Shown here: positions 51,607-59,479 of the stretch, in pieces
Layout: each line of letters opens with the position of its first letter
Numbering within the stretch: the stretch's first letter is position 1
DNA from: CAYZZU01 sp964483105
GTDB taxonomy: Bacteria; CG2-30-53-67
Direction of reading: 5' to 3'
Length of the DNA stretch: 64,000 nucleotides
NCBI GenBank assembly: GCA_964483105.1
Contig: CAYZZU010000008.1
Coordinates: forward strand, 1-64,000
Made by a program: the position numbers and the translations under genes
The notes under the pieces: generated by a model
Database searches by the model: none
What the model was told of the DNA's origin: nothing
What the model saw: the letters and a program-made list of their open reading frames with translations, nothing else

Positions 51607-53858
51607 TTCCCGTCCTTGAAGCCGCTTCCATTCTTCTCCTGGCTCTTTCCGCCGGACTGGCGTTCCGGCTGATCCGCATGACCGGCAGACACGCGGCATG
51701 GATCCTGATCGCCTCGGCTTTTTCTCTGGCGGCCGCACAACGCGCCGTTACACTGGTTCGTTTTGCTGAAAGAGATTTCGCGCATCCTCCCGGCAGCCTG
51801 TCCGGGGAATGGATCGTCCTGGTCATCTCGGCGCTCATGGCGCTCGGAATCGCGAAGATTGCTCTGCTCTTCCGGAAGATCCGACGGTCGGAATCGGCGC
51901 TCGCCCTGTCGGAGAAGAGGTACCGGAATATCTTTCATAAAACGGCGGTTTCTCTCTGGGAAGAGGATGTCTCGAAGGTCAAGTCCCTCCTGGAGGAACT
52001 GAAGTCGCGCGGTGTGAGCAATTTCCGGGACTACATGGAGAAACATCCGGATTTTGTCCGCAAGGCCGTCAAGATGACAAAGGTTCTGGACGTCAATGAA
52101 CGAACCTTGGAGCTCTACAAGGCGAAAAGCAAGGAGGAACTGTTGGGTTCCCTCGACCGCGTCTTCATCCCGGAATCCTATCCGGTTTTTCGGGAAATCC
52201 TGATCGCCCTTGCCGAGGGGAAGACCTATTTCGAGGCCGAAGCGGTGAACCGAACCCTCCAGGGAGAACCGATGGATATCCTGATGACGGTGACCCTGTT
52301 CTCCGAGGGGGCAAAAACCGATCATATCCTGGTCAGTATTATGGACATCACCGAGCGAAAGCGGATCGAGCGGAACCTGTATCTCTTCAAGAACCTCATG
52401 GATCAAACGAACGACGCGATTTACGTGGTGGATCCCGAAGACGGTCGTTTTCTCGATGTCAATTATCAGGCTTGCGCCTCACTGGGGTACAGCCGGGAAG
52501 AGCTGCTGAAGATGGGAGTGCCCGACATCGATATGGTGTTGACGAGCCGGGAGCTTTGGAGGGCGCGTGTAGAAAAACTGAAGAGGGGGAGGAGCAACCT
52601 GATCGAACGAACCCACCAGCGAAAGGATGGAAGTACCTTTCCTGTTGAAGTCAATGTGCGGTATGTCTGTGACGGGGAAGAGGCCTACCTGATCGCTGTC
52701 GTGCGTGATATCAGTGAACGCAGGAAGATAGAAACGGAGCTTCAACGCATGGAAAAACTTGAGTCCCTGGGCGTCCTGGCAGGGGGGATCGCCCACGACT
52801 TTAATAATCTGCTTACCGGAATCCTGGGCAATATCGGCATCGCGAAAAAGCCCGGGATATCCGGAAAACTTGTATACGAACGGCTGGAAAAAGCGGAGAA
52901 AGCCGCCCTGCGTGCCAAAGGACTGACCCGGCAGCTTTTAACCTTTTCACGGGGTGGTACACCCGTAAAAAGTACCCTCTCTCTGAAAAAACTGATCCGA
53001 GATGCAGCCGGGTTCGCCTTAACGGGATCCAACGTGAAGTGCGAGTTCGACCTGGCGGAGGATCTTCGTTTTGTCGACGCCGATGAGGACCAGATCGTCC
53101 AGGTAATCCACAACCTGGTGCTCAATGCCGATCAGGCCATGCCCGAAGGGGGGGAAATCAGAATCCGGGCGGCAAACGTCGCGGTGAATTCCGGAAGCCA
53201 TCTTCCTTTACAGAAGGGTGAATACGTGAAGGTTTGCGTCGAAGATCAGGGATTCGGAATTCCGAAAGAAAACCTGAACCGAATCTTTGATCCCTACTTT
53301 ACCACCAAGAAAAGGGGGAGCGGACTTGGCCTGGCCTCCGCCTATTCCATTCTGAAACGGCACGGTGGCTGGATCGATGTGGAACCCCGGGCGGAAGGTG
53401 GAACGACCTTTGCCTTCTATCTTCCGGTCTCCGAAAAGGCCCTCCGGTTCAAGAAGGAAACCTCGGAAAGGCCGCTTTCCGGTCAGGGGAGGATCCTGGT
53501 GATGGATGACGAGGAGATCGTACGCGATGTGGCCGGAAAAATACTCCGCCATATGGGGTATGAGGTCGACTTTGCCGGGGAAGGATCGGAGGCGCTTGAT
53601 CTCTACCGGGATGCGAAAAAGGCCGGACGCCCTTTCCACCTGGTCATCATGGATCTGACAATTCCCGGAGGAATGGGGGGAAAGGAAACCATCCGGAAAC
53701 TCCTCGAGATCGATCCCGAAGCAAAGGCCGTCGTATCCAGCGGTTACTCCAACGATCCGATCATGTCGGACTGCAAGGCATACGGATTCAAGGGGGTTCT
53801 CCGGAAACCCTATCGCCCCCGGGAGATGGGGGATGTTCTGTCGAGTCTCGGAACGTGA
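51600..53858 (+). CDS. Hybrid sensor histidine kinase with two PAS domains and a receiver
   Basis: 752-residue membrane sensor. Three hydrophobic segments lie within about 1-95. PAS-type domains follow at about 105-250 (first one divergent) and 255-375 (DITERKR, DISERRK linkers). The HisKA domain has phospho-acceptor His399 in GGIAHDFNNLLTG, and the ATPase domain has the N box (NLVLNADQAM) and G1/G2 boxes (DQGFGIP, GSGLGLA). A C-terminal receiver has Asp685 in VIMDLTIPGGMGG. No separate response regulator or output domain is encoded nearby. The signal is unknown. Confidence 0.92.
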   Translation: MLIPVLEAASILLLALSAGLAFRLIRMTGRHAAWILIASAFSLAAAQRAVTLVRFAERDFAHPPGSLSGEWIVLVISALMALGIAKIALLFRKIRRSESALALSEKRYRNIFHKTAVSLWEEDVSKVKSLLEELKSRGVSNFRDYMEKHPDFVRKAVKMTKVLDVNERTLELYKAKSKEELLGSLDRVFIPESYPVFREILIALAEGKTYFEAEAVNRTLQGEPMDILMTVTLFSEGAKTDHILVSIMDITERKRIERNLYLFKNLMDQTNDAIYVVDPEDGRFLDVNYQACASLGYSREELLKMGVPDIDMVLTSRELWRARVEKLKRGRSNLIERTHQRKDGSTFPVEVNVRYVCDGEEAYLIAVVRDISERRKIETELQRMEKLESLGVLAGGIAHDFNNLLTGILGNIGIAKKPGISGKLVYERLEKAEKAALRAKGLTRQLLTFSRGGTPVKSTLSLKKLIRDAAGFALTGSNVKCEFDLAEDLRFVDADEDQIVQVIHNLVLNADQAMPEGGEIRIRAANVAVNSGSHLPLQKGEYVKVCVEDQGFGIPKENLNRIFDPYFTTKKRGSGLGLASAYSILKRHGGWIDVEPRAEGGTTFAFYLPVSEKALRFKKETSERPLSGQGRILVMDDEEIVRDVAGKILRHMGYEVDFAGEGSEALDLYRDAKKAGRPFHLVIMDLTIPGGMGGKETIRKLLEIDPEAKAVVSSGYSNDPIMSDCKAYGFKGVLRKPYRPREMGDVLSSLGT

Positions 53859-53884
53859 AGTCCGTTGAACTTTGGCGGAACTTT

Positions 53885-54703
53885 GGGGACGTTGTTACCG
53901 GGCGTGCCTTTAGTTTGACAAGGTTTGGCAAATTCAATAGAATCACACTTTAATCGCCGCCATAAGCGTACCGGACATTTGTTCGAAAACCGGTATAAAT
54001 CCATACTTTGCGACGAAGACAATTACCTTCTTACGTTGGTCCGCTACATACACCTGAATCCCCTTCGTGCGAACATCGTAAAGACTATAGAAGAACTTGA
54101 TCGCTACCCCTTTTGCGGACACCGGACAATCGTCGGAAAGACCGAACATCCATGGACGGACGTAGATTATGTTCTCTTACAGTTCGGGCGCACGAGGCGA
54201 AAGGGACTGGCGGAATATCGGAAGTTCATGAGGGAAGGGGCCGGGCTTGGAAAACAGCCGGAGTTGACCGGCGGAGGCCTCTTGCGAAGTCTTGGCGGCT
54301 GGTCCCAGGTAATTGCCAGACGTCGGACGGGAAAGGAAGAAGAAGGGGACGATCGGATACTGGGGAGCGGTGATTTTGTCCACGCGATATTGAAAGAAAC
54401 AGAAGAAAGGGAGCTCCGGCAGCTCAAGCTGAAACATTCCGGGCAGACCATTCAGAAGATCATCGACGAAGAGTGCAAGAATACAGGGGTCTGTGTAATG
54501 GAAGTCAAGAACGGCACGCGCCGGAGAGCGGTGTGCCGATTGCGGGCTGTCATAGCCTTACGGAGTCGGATGGAACTGGGTTTGTCATCCGCTGAGATCG
54601 CCCGTCACCTGGGAGTGGCGACCTCCAGCATTTCGCGGGCGATTCAGAGGATTGAAGATAAGCGATCGTCATAGCAATATGCACTCACAGTAACAACGTC
54701 CCC
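53885..54703. mobile_element. REP-associated transposon remnant with inverted ends
   Basis: GGGGACGTTGTTAC (53885-53898) and its reverse complement GTAACAACGTCCCC (54690-54703) bound the element. Similarity extends a few bases outward (TTTGGGGAC / GTCCCCCAAA). A 5'-truncated Y1-type transposase gene lies between. The layout fits a RAYT-type element that has decayed. Confidence 0.7.
53925..54674 (+). pseudogene. 5'-truncated REP-associated tyrosine transposase
   Basis: The reading frame begins within the transposase: SHFNRRHKRTGHLFENRYKS and YLLTLVRYIHLNPLRANIVK are the middle and late motifs of IS200-like RAYT proteins. The N-terminal half, including the HxH metal motif (PNHYHLL type), is missing upstream, and only 66 bases separate the frame from the kinase stop. 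The C-terminal extension, with a late helix-turn-helix (GLSSAEIARHLGVATSSISR), is intact and could in principle still bind DNA. Loss of the catalytic HxH indicates it cannot transpose. Confidence 0.8.
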
Positions 54704-54775
54704 CAAATACGCCCGTTGATCTTTTTAACGCCGGATCACCATAAAAAATTGGGGGAAGTCTCCAGTCTTGCGCTC

Positions 54776-54804
54776 TTGACTTTTTTACGATTGGAGTGTA
54801 TAGG
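54776..54804 (+). promoter_or_regulatory. Predicted promoter of the nitroreductase gene
   Basis: TTGACT (54776-54781) and TATAGG (54799-54804) are 17 bases apart. The leader includes an imperfect CCCGGTACCCGGG-type dyad (about 54850-54870) that could be an operator. Confidence 0.55.
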
Positions 54805-54909
54805 ACATTCTATGTCGTGCCCAGGCTGTTGAGGTATCCAGTATCCCGGTACCCGGGTATCATGTCATGAATTGAGTTTTAGGTTCCAGAAAGGAAGGCG
54901 GGGGAAATC

Positions 54910-55422
54910 ATGCTGGACGTAATCCGCAAACGAAGAAGTATTCGTTCCTATCAGAAACGCTCTGTGGAGGAAGGGGCATTGCGGTCTCTTCTGATGGCCG
55001 CGATGTTCTCACCCACGGCCCGGAACAAAAGGCCCTGGGAGTTCGTTCTGGTCCGCAAGCCGGAGCTCTTGACGAAGTTGTCGGAGTCCACACCCTATGC
55101 GGGATTCGTGAAAGATGCTCCGGTAACAATCGTGATCTGTTATGATACGAGCCGGGGGCGCAGGTTCAAGGAAGATTCTTCCCTCTGCGCCGGATCGATC
55201 TATCTGGAGGCGGTTCATCAGGGACTGGGCACTTGTTTCGTGCAGATCGCCGATTCCGAAGGCGCGCACGGGAACCCCGAAAAGTACGTAAAGAAGCTAC
55301 TGGAAATCCCTGAGAAATACCGGGTTCAATGTCTCATGCCGGTCGGTTATCCGGAAGATTCTCTTCCGGGACATAGAGACGATGAATTCGAAGAGGCCCG
55401 AATTCATGAGGAATGTTGGTAG
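54910..55422 (+). CDS. Nitroreductase family protein
   Basis: 170-residue FMN-dependent oxidoreductase-fold protein. The start MLDVIRKRRSIRSYQKR holds the FMN-binding RRSxR; SPTARNKRPWEFVLV and MPVGYPED are family blocks, the latter near the C-terminus. These enzymes use NAD(P)H to reduce nitro or quinone compounds, or carry out flavin chemistry in cofactor pathways. The physiological substrate is unknown. It converges with the HesB-like selenoprotein gene. Confidence 0.88.
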   Translation: MLDVIRKRRSIRSYQKRSVEEGALRSLLMAAMFSPTARNKRPWEFVLVRKPELLTKLSESTPYAGFVKDAPVTIVICYDTSRGRRFKEDSSLCAGSIYLEAVHQGLGTCFVQIADSEGAHGNPEKYVKKLLEIPEKYRVQCLMPVGYPEDSLPGHRDDEFEEARIHEECW

Positions 55423-55449
55423 CCTTTTCTTGACCCGGATGATTTCCCG

Positions 55450-55499
55450 AAAAAATGACTCCCTCCAGAAGGGATTTCCTTTACCCGCAACAGGGAGTC
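55450..55499 (-). terminator. Intrinsic terminator of the HesB-like gene
   Basis: On the minus strand GACTCCCT (55499-55492) pairs with AGGGAGTC (55464-55457), enclosing a smaller GGGTAAAGG/AAATCCC-type hairpin, and TTTTTT follows at 55455-55450. The 5' arm overlaps the last codons of the gene, which indicates that the gene really ends here. Confidence 0.8.
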
Positions 55500-55768
55500 T
55501 CTCCCCCTCCCGTAATGGAAAACCGGCCGAACTGAAAATCTATAGTCGAACGACTCAGAAGGTCATGAGCGCCTTGTTCCAGAAAGAGGCGGAGCCCATC
55601 CTTCTCCAAGGAGAAGTCCCCCTGTTCCGGGTCCTTGGCTATGTCCATAGCCAGAGAGGGCCCTCAACCGCCCGGAGCGGTAAAGAGCCGGACCCCGTGC
55701 TCCGAGGCGCCCCGGTTTTGCAGAATCTCCTTGAATTTCTCGATGGCATTCTTTGTCAAGACAACCAC
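55481..55768 (-). CDS. HesB/IscA-like selenoprotein (in-frame UGA)
   Basis: 95-residue A-type iron-sulfur carrier-like protein. Codons run from GTG at 55768 (AAGGAG site 7 bases upstream) to TAA at 55481, interrupted only by TGA at 55666-55664 (residue 35). Around it the product reads GVRLFTAPGG-[U]-GPSLAMDIAK, then LEKDGLRLFLEQ and a C-terminal GETPCCG. In IscA/HesB proteins this position is the first conserved cluster-binding Cys; C93 and C94 supply the C-terminal pair. HesB-like selenoproteins are a known bacterial family. A SECIS-like hairpin directly follows the TGA, and promoter and terminator are intact. A decayed gene is therefore less likely. Ordinary gene calling would split or miss it. 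Confidence 0.85.
55629..55663 (-). promoter_or_regulatory. SECIS-like element for selenocysteine insertion
   Basis: Immediately after the TGA, GGGCCCU (55663-55657) pairs with AGGACCC (55635-55629) apart from one mismatch. Above it GGCUAU (55652-55647) and AUAGCC (55642-55637) close a GGAC tetraloop. The loop starts 17 bases after the UGA and has G in its first two positions, as bacterial SelB-binding hairpins require. Confidence 0.8.
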
Positions 55769-55817
55769 AACGCTTCTCCTTTTCAAAGACTTTCAATGGT
55801 TTTTGCCAAACCATTCT

Positions 55818-55847
55818 ATATTAGCGCAAACCGAGGTCTGATTGCAA
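55818..55847 (-). promoter_or_regulatory. Predicted promoter of the HesB-like gene
   Basis: Minus-strand TTGCAA (55847-55842) and TAATAT (55823-55818) are 18 bases apart. The gene could thus be expressed independently of the dynamin-like gene upstream. Confidence 0.5.
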
Positions 55848-55901
55848 ATCGGAAAATTCGGCGTCCGGCATGAGGGTTGGATTTCAGGGAAAGGACCGGT
55901 T

Positions 55902-57746
55902 TTATGACGGGTCTGATTTCAAGGATTGCATCAGTTGCAGGCATTCTGATTCTTTCCGGATCAGGCGCTCGATTTCCGGGGCGACCCGGCCGCTTCCCCT
56001 GAGGCGCTGTTCACGGGCGTCCTCAATCGCCCTGCGGGTGGTACTCACGGTCTGTTTCATGTGCTGATCCAGATTCGAGGTGAACTGTCGGAAGGTACGA
56101 TCCAGGTTCTGCAGGGTGGCCCAACGCAGGTTTTCCACGTTGTGCATCAGGAGTTCCCCGATTTCCGCCAGGAGCCTCTTTTGTATCCGGCGCAACAGGA
56201 TGGTACGGGGAAGGAGCCAGTCGAATAGACCCGACGGAATTTCACTCAGCCGGGTACTCCAATGGTGGGTAACCCAGTAGGGTCTCCGGACCTTGTCCAA
56301 TGTTTCCTCCCTTTCCAACCGTTCGTAGGGCAAGTCGAAGAGTTCAAGCGCGACCCGTCGAACGGTCTCGACCAGATCATTCGCCCGCCGCTGGTGGGTC
56401 CGGAGCAACTGCTGCACCCGTTCATTCATGGTGCGGGACATCCGTTCGAGTTCCTTTTCAAAAAAGGTCGGCATCGACTCGGCGATTGCGGCTTTCGCCC
56501 CGTTTTCAAGACCGACCCGGTCCCGGGCCGATTCCAGGGTTTCCTGCAGGACCGACCGGAAATGGACTTGTGCCTTCTCCCTCAAGTCCCCGGATTGTTC
56601 CTCCAGTAATTTGACCATCCTCTTCCGGTCTCCCGCGAGCAGGTCTCCCGCCGAAAGACGGAGTCCCTCGGCCTCTTCCACCTTTTCTTCGAAGAGCCGA
56701 TGCTTTTCATCCAGCAGTTCCAGAGGGGTTTCCAGAGAACGTCGTTGAAGCTGGAGCTTCATATGAACGTCTGATAGAACAGAGTACGCCTTGCGGGAGA
56801 GGGCCTCCTGCAGAGTGCGGGTCTTTTCCGAGGCCAGAAACCCGAGCAAGTACGATTCCACGGTCTCCATGCCGCTTGCTTTCCACTGGCCGGGATTCTT
56901 TTCCACGCGCGCCTGGAGGGCATCCCGGGCCGAGACCGGGAAGATCTCCGGCGGGGAGGTCAATTGTGCCTGTTTCTCCAGGACCTTCCGCAGAAAGGTC
57001 AGACTTTCTTCCCGCTCACCGGGAGAGAGGTAGTCTACCTTGTTCAGGATGAAGAAGAGACGCCTGACATGGTTGTGAACGGTTTTGAGAAACGCAATCT
57101 CCGCCTCGGTGATCGGGGGATCGGTTGAAACCACGAAGAGAGCGGCATCGCACTGGGACAGGAAACGAACGGTCGCTTCGGTATTATGGCGGTAGGTGGA
57201 TCCGATCCCCGGGGTATCGATCAGGACCAATCCTTTCCTGAGCAGGGGGGCCGGATGTTCCACGTCCACCTCCACGACCTCCAGCCGGTTTTCCGGGTTG
57301 GCCTCCTCGGTGACATGCTGTTCCAGGAGATCCAGAAGGGCGTCGTAAGGGCACCCTTTACATTCCTGTTCCCGCCCGTCTTCAAAAGCGATCCGGACCG
57401 AACGTTTTTCCCCGAAATGGAGAAACGTGGGAATCGCGGTCAGGGGAACCACGGCCGTCGGGAGGATCGGCTCCCCCAGAAGGGCGTTTAAAAGGGTACT
57501 CTTCCCACGCTTGAACTGGCCCAGGACGGCAAGATGAAAACGTTCTTCAATCAACCGTTCACGCAGTTCCAGAATCCGGTCCTCTTGCGGGAAGAACTCC
57601 TTCCCCAGATCGTGGATCCATGCTGTGGAGCGTTCAAAAAAGGCAGGAAGGCCATCCTGAAAAGATGGAGAAGGAACAACGGGAAACCGATCCGCTTCTG
57701 CGGACCGGTTGTCTTCGGCTGAATCCGCCTGATCCAAAAACACCAT
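55902..57746 (-). CDS. Bacterial dynamin-like GTPase
   Basis: 614-residue large GTPase. Walker A is LGQFKRGKSTLLNALLG at about 75-91, then a switch I Thr in PTAVVPLTAIPT, G3 LIDTPGIGST and G4 FILNKVDYL. The remainder is long, charged and helical as in dynamin stalks (about 300-600). A hydrophobic patch at about 495-520 (GLFDWLLPRTILLRRI) may serve as a membrane-binding paddle. Bacterial dynamins remodel or protect membranes. The ATG at 57746 has a GGGAGG site that can be buried in a hairpin. The gene lies directly behind a fluoride riboswitch and its promoter; no fluoride exporter gene is in the window. Confidence 0.9.
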   Translation of the reverse strand: MVFLDQADSAEDNRSAEADRFPVVPSPSFQDGLPAFFERSTAWIHDLGKEFFPQEDRILELRERLIEERFHLAVLGQFKRGKSTLLNALLGEPILPTAVVPLTAIPTFLHFGEKRSVRIAFEDGREQECKGCPYDALLDLLEQHVTEEANPENRLEVVEVDVEHPAPLLRKGLVLIDTPGIGSTYRHNTEATVRFLSQCDAALFVVSTDPPITEAEIAFLKTVHNHVRRLFFILNKVDYLSPGEREESLTFLRKVLEKQAQLTSPPEIFPVSARDALQARVEKNPGQWKASGMETVESYLLGFLASEKTRTLQEALSRKAYSVLSDVHMKLQLQRRSLETPLELLDEKHRLFEEKVEEAEGLRLSAGDLLAGDRKRMVKLLEEQSGDLREKAQVHFRSVLQETLESARDRVGLENGAKAAIAESMPTFFEKELERMSRTMNERVQQLLRTHQRRANDLVETVRRVALELFDLPYERLEREETLDKVRRPYWVTHHWSTRLSEIPSGLFDWLLPRTILLRRIQKRLLAEIGELLMHNVENLRWATLQNLDRTFRQFTSNLDQHMKQTVSTTRRAIEDAREQRLRGSGRVAPEIERLIRKESECLQLMQSLKSDPS

Positions 57747-57752
57747 AAAGAA

Positions 57753-57778
57753 CCTCCCATCTTGTTTCCGGTGGGAGG
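57753..57778 (-). promoter_or_regulatory. Ribosome-site-sequestering hairpin of the dynamin-like gene
   Basis: On the minus strand CCTCCCA (57778-57772) is perfectly complementary to TGGGAGG (57759-57753), which contains the Shine-Dalgarno sequence of the GTPase start at 57746. It is the likely expression platform of the fluoride riboswitch: an ON state would need this stem opened. Confidence 0.65.
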
Positions 57779-57830
57779 GACAGTTATCCGGCTTCAGCGG
57801 GAACACTCCCCCCCGGTCATTGGCGACCCG

Positions 57831-57889
57831 ACAGAGGAGTCATCAACCCGCGTCCGGGCGGTTATACGGCGGACTCCATCGCCGTGGTT
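57831..57889 (-). ncRNA. Fluoride riboswitch (crcB motif)
   Basis: The minus-strand RNA reads GGCGAUGGAGUCCGCC from 57883, then UAUAACCGCC, a GCGGGUU arm, and UUGAUGACUCCUCUGU to 57831. P1 is GGCG/CGCC (extended outward by AC/GU). The loop bases GGAGUC pair with GACUCC in the 3' part to form the defining pseudoknot. AACCGC/GCGGGUU with one bulged G gives the second stem. The invariant GGCGAUG and UGAUGxCUCC blocks of the family are present. The promoter start site is 6-7 bases upstream of P1. Confidence 0.92.
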
Positions 57890-57896
57890 TTCCTTT

Positions 57897-57925
57897 TATA
57901 TACTGGAAAGCAGCAACCTTGTCAA
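57897..57925 (-). promoter_or_regulatory. Sigma70 promoter of the fluoride riboswitch transcript
   Basis: Minus-strand TTGACA (57925-57920) and TATATA (57902-57897) are 17 bases apart; start near 57890. It lies just after the stop codon of the upstream zinc-ribbon gene, so riboswitch and GTPase gene form a separate unit. Confidence 0.85.
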
Positions 57926-57929
57926 GCCG

Positions 57930-58427
57930 TTAGAGTTCATAGAGGGTTTCGTCCACCTCGGGCGGCAGAACCCTCCCCTTCAGTCCCCTAAGGCCCTTTC
58001 CCGCCTGTCCAAAGAAAGGGTCTTCTTCCTCCAGGAGATCCCCCAGTTCCTCTTCAATAACGTCCGGATCCTCACCGGCCTCCATCCGCCGGATTGCTTC
58101 CTCCATGCCGGGTCCCAGAGAGAGACCGGTGGCATCGTAGAGTTTTCGCATCAGGCGGGCGGCCTGGCGTGGGTCCTCTTCGTCGATTCCGTCCGCTTCA
58201 CGAGCGAGAGCGGTCATCATCCTTTCCATCTTCGTCTCGTCCAGATCGGGCGGAAGGTTTTCCTCCTCTTCCTTCCTTCCTCTGGAGACGGCAAAAAGCG
58301 AGACCTTTCGGTCCAGGTCGGGCCGACCACAGCGTGGGCAACAAGGTCTTTTTTCAGTATTGATCCTTCTGGAAAGGAAATTAAAGAGGGTGTGACAGTC
58401 CGGACAATAAAATTCATACACCGGCAT
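57930..58427 (-). CDS. FmdB-family zinc-ribbon protein
   Basis: 165-residue protein. The N-terminal zinc ribbon is MPVYEFYCPDCHTLFNFLS with a second pair CCPRCGRPDLDRKVS, the FmdB/CxxC_CxxC_SSSS type. An acidic helical extension follows (about 75-165, Glu/Asp-rich), longer than in most members, which are 80-120 residues. Function is unknown; the name comes from genes near formamidase. The ATG at 58427 fits the invariant MP.YEF start. Confidence 0.88.
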   Translation of the reverse strand: MPVYEFYCPDCHTLFNFLSRRINTEKRPCCPRCGRPDLDRKVSLFAVSRGRKEEEENLPPDLDETKMERMMTALAREADGIDEEDPRQAARLMRKLYDATGLSLGPGMEEAIRRMEAGEDPDVIEEELGDLLEEEDPFFGQAGKGLRGLKGRVLPPEVDETLYEL

Positions 58428-58486
58428 TGAATCGACTCCTTCCGAGACGGTATTCCGGTCCAATATCGGGGAGACGCCTGGATCAA

Positions 58487-58515
58487 AAAATAGCATATTG
58501 CCGGATCGAGATCAA
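58487..58515 (-). promoter_or_regulatory. Predicted promoter of the zinc-ribbon gene
   Basis: Minus-strand TTGATC (58515-58510) and TATTTT (58492-58487) are 17 bases apart, about 60 bases before the start codon. Confidence 0.5.
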
Positions 58516-58555
58516 GAAGAAGAAACCAATACGCGGTCCGGGAAAACAGATCACG

Positions 58556-59473
58556 TTACCGGGAGGGGACCGGGGACCCGCGGCGCATCCAGCGTCGGTG
58601 CATCCAGAGCCACTGATCGGGATGTTCCCGGATGAATTTCTCCAGGACCTCCATGTAACGGCAGGTCAAACCATGGGTGTCGGAATCGGGATCTGCGGTC
58701 CGGATCACCGGAATCGGGTCACCGATGATGATGATATGAGTCCGGTCCGGTTGCCGGAAGCCGAAGGCAGGGAGAGGAACGGCGCCGGTCTTGAGGATGA
58801 TCCTGGCCACGTCGGGACCGGTGGGGGCCGGATGTCCGAAGAAATCGACGAAGATCCCCCGGCTTGTGCTTCCCCTCTGGTCACACAATACCGCGAGAAT
58901 CTCTCCCTGTTTCAGAACGGTCAGGATCTTTCTCATGGCGTGCGTCCGAAGGATCACACGATTTCCATGACTCTCCCGGAAGCGGACGATCAAGTCATTC
59001 AGAAGCCCGACGTTGGCCCGACGCCCGATGACATGGAGCGGGTATCCGTGAAGGGCGAGGGTATGAGCGTAAAGTTCCCAGTTCCCGAAGTGCCCGGTCA
59101 GGAGGAGCACACCGCGGCCGCTCCTTTTCGCTTCTTCCAGTCTTTCCAGCCCCTCAATCCGAACCCTCTGGTCGATGACTTCCCGGGTCAGCCGGGGCAT
59201 GGAGGCGAATTCCAGGAGGGAACTTCCAAGCTGGCGATAGGAGGAGCAGAGTATCGTCCGGAGTTCCTGTTGCGTTTTTTCTTTCCCGAAGGCGAGTTGG
59301 AGATTGGAAAGGCCGATTTTTTTTCTTTTCCCGCCGATCCGGAAATAAAGTCCCCCCAGCCATGCACCGATCCGGGTGAGAAACGGGGCGGGAAGAACGG
59401 AAAGAAGGGAGAGCATCCCCACGGCCAGTATGGATAAGCAATAAACCGGAATTCCTCGACCCAGTCGTGACAT
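58556..59473 (-). CDS. LpxL/HtrB-like lipid A late acyltransferase
   Basis: 305-residue inner-membrane acyltransferase with an N-terminal membrane helix (about 8-30). The catalytic HxxxxE appears in LLTGHFGNWELYAHTLAL. Family blocks are ALHGYPLHVIGRR, AVLCDQRGSTSRGIFVDFFG and the C-terminal WLWMHRRW. Such enzymes add secondary acyl chains to Kdo-lipid A or related lipids. It follows the ArnT-like gene by 6 bases and closes the envelope cluster. Confidence 0.9.
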   Translation of the reverse strand: MSRLGRGIPVYCLSILAVGMLSLLSVLPAPFLTRIGAWLGGLYFRIGGKRKKIGLSNLQLAFGKEKTQQELRTILCSSYRQLGSSLLEFASMPRLTREVIDQRVRIEGLERLEEAKRSGRGVLLLTGHFGNWELYAHTLALHGYPLHVIGRRANVGLLNDLIVRFRESHGNRVILRTHAMRKILTVLKQGEILAVLCDQRGSTSRGIFVDFFGHPAPTGPDVARIILKTGAVPLPAFGFRQPDRTHIIIIGDPIPVIRTADPDSDTHGLTCRYMEVLEKFIREHPDQWLWMHRRWMRRGSPVPSR

Positions 59474-59479
59474 AATTCC

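Noticed and set aside
55481..55768. HesB-like gene as a pseudogene killed by a stop codon
   Set aside because: Only one stop, it is TGA, at the functional Cys position, with a proper hairpin after it and the rest of the gene intact.
55382..55873. Plus-strand 163-codon frame opposite the HesB-like gene
   Set aside because: Antisense to a gene with promoter, SECIS-like element and terminator; its sequence looks random.
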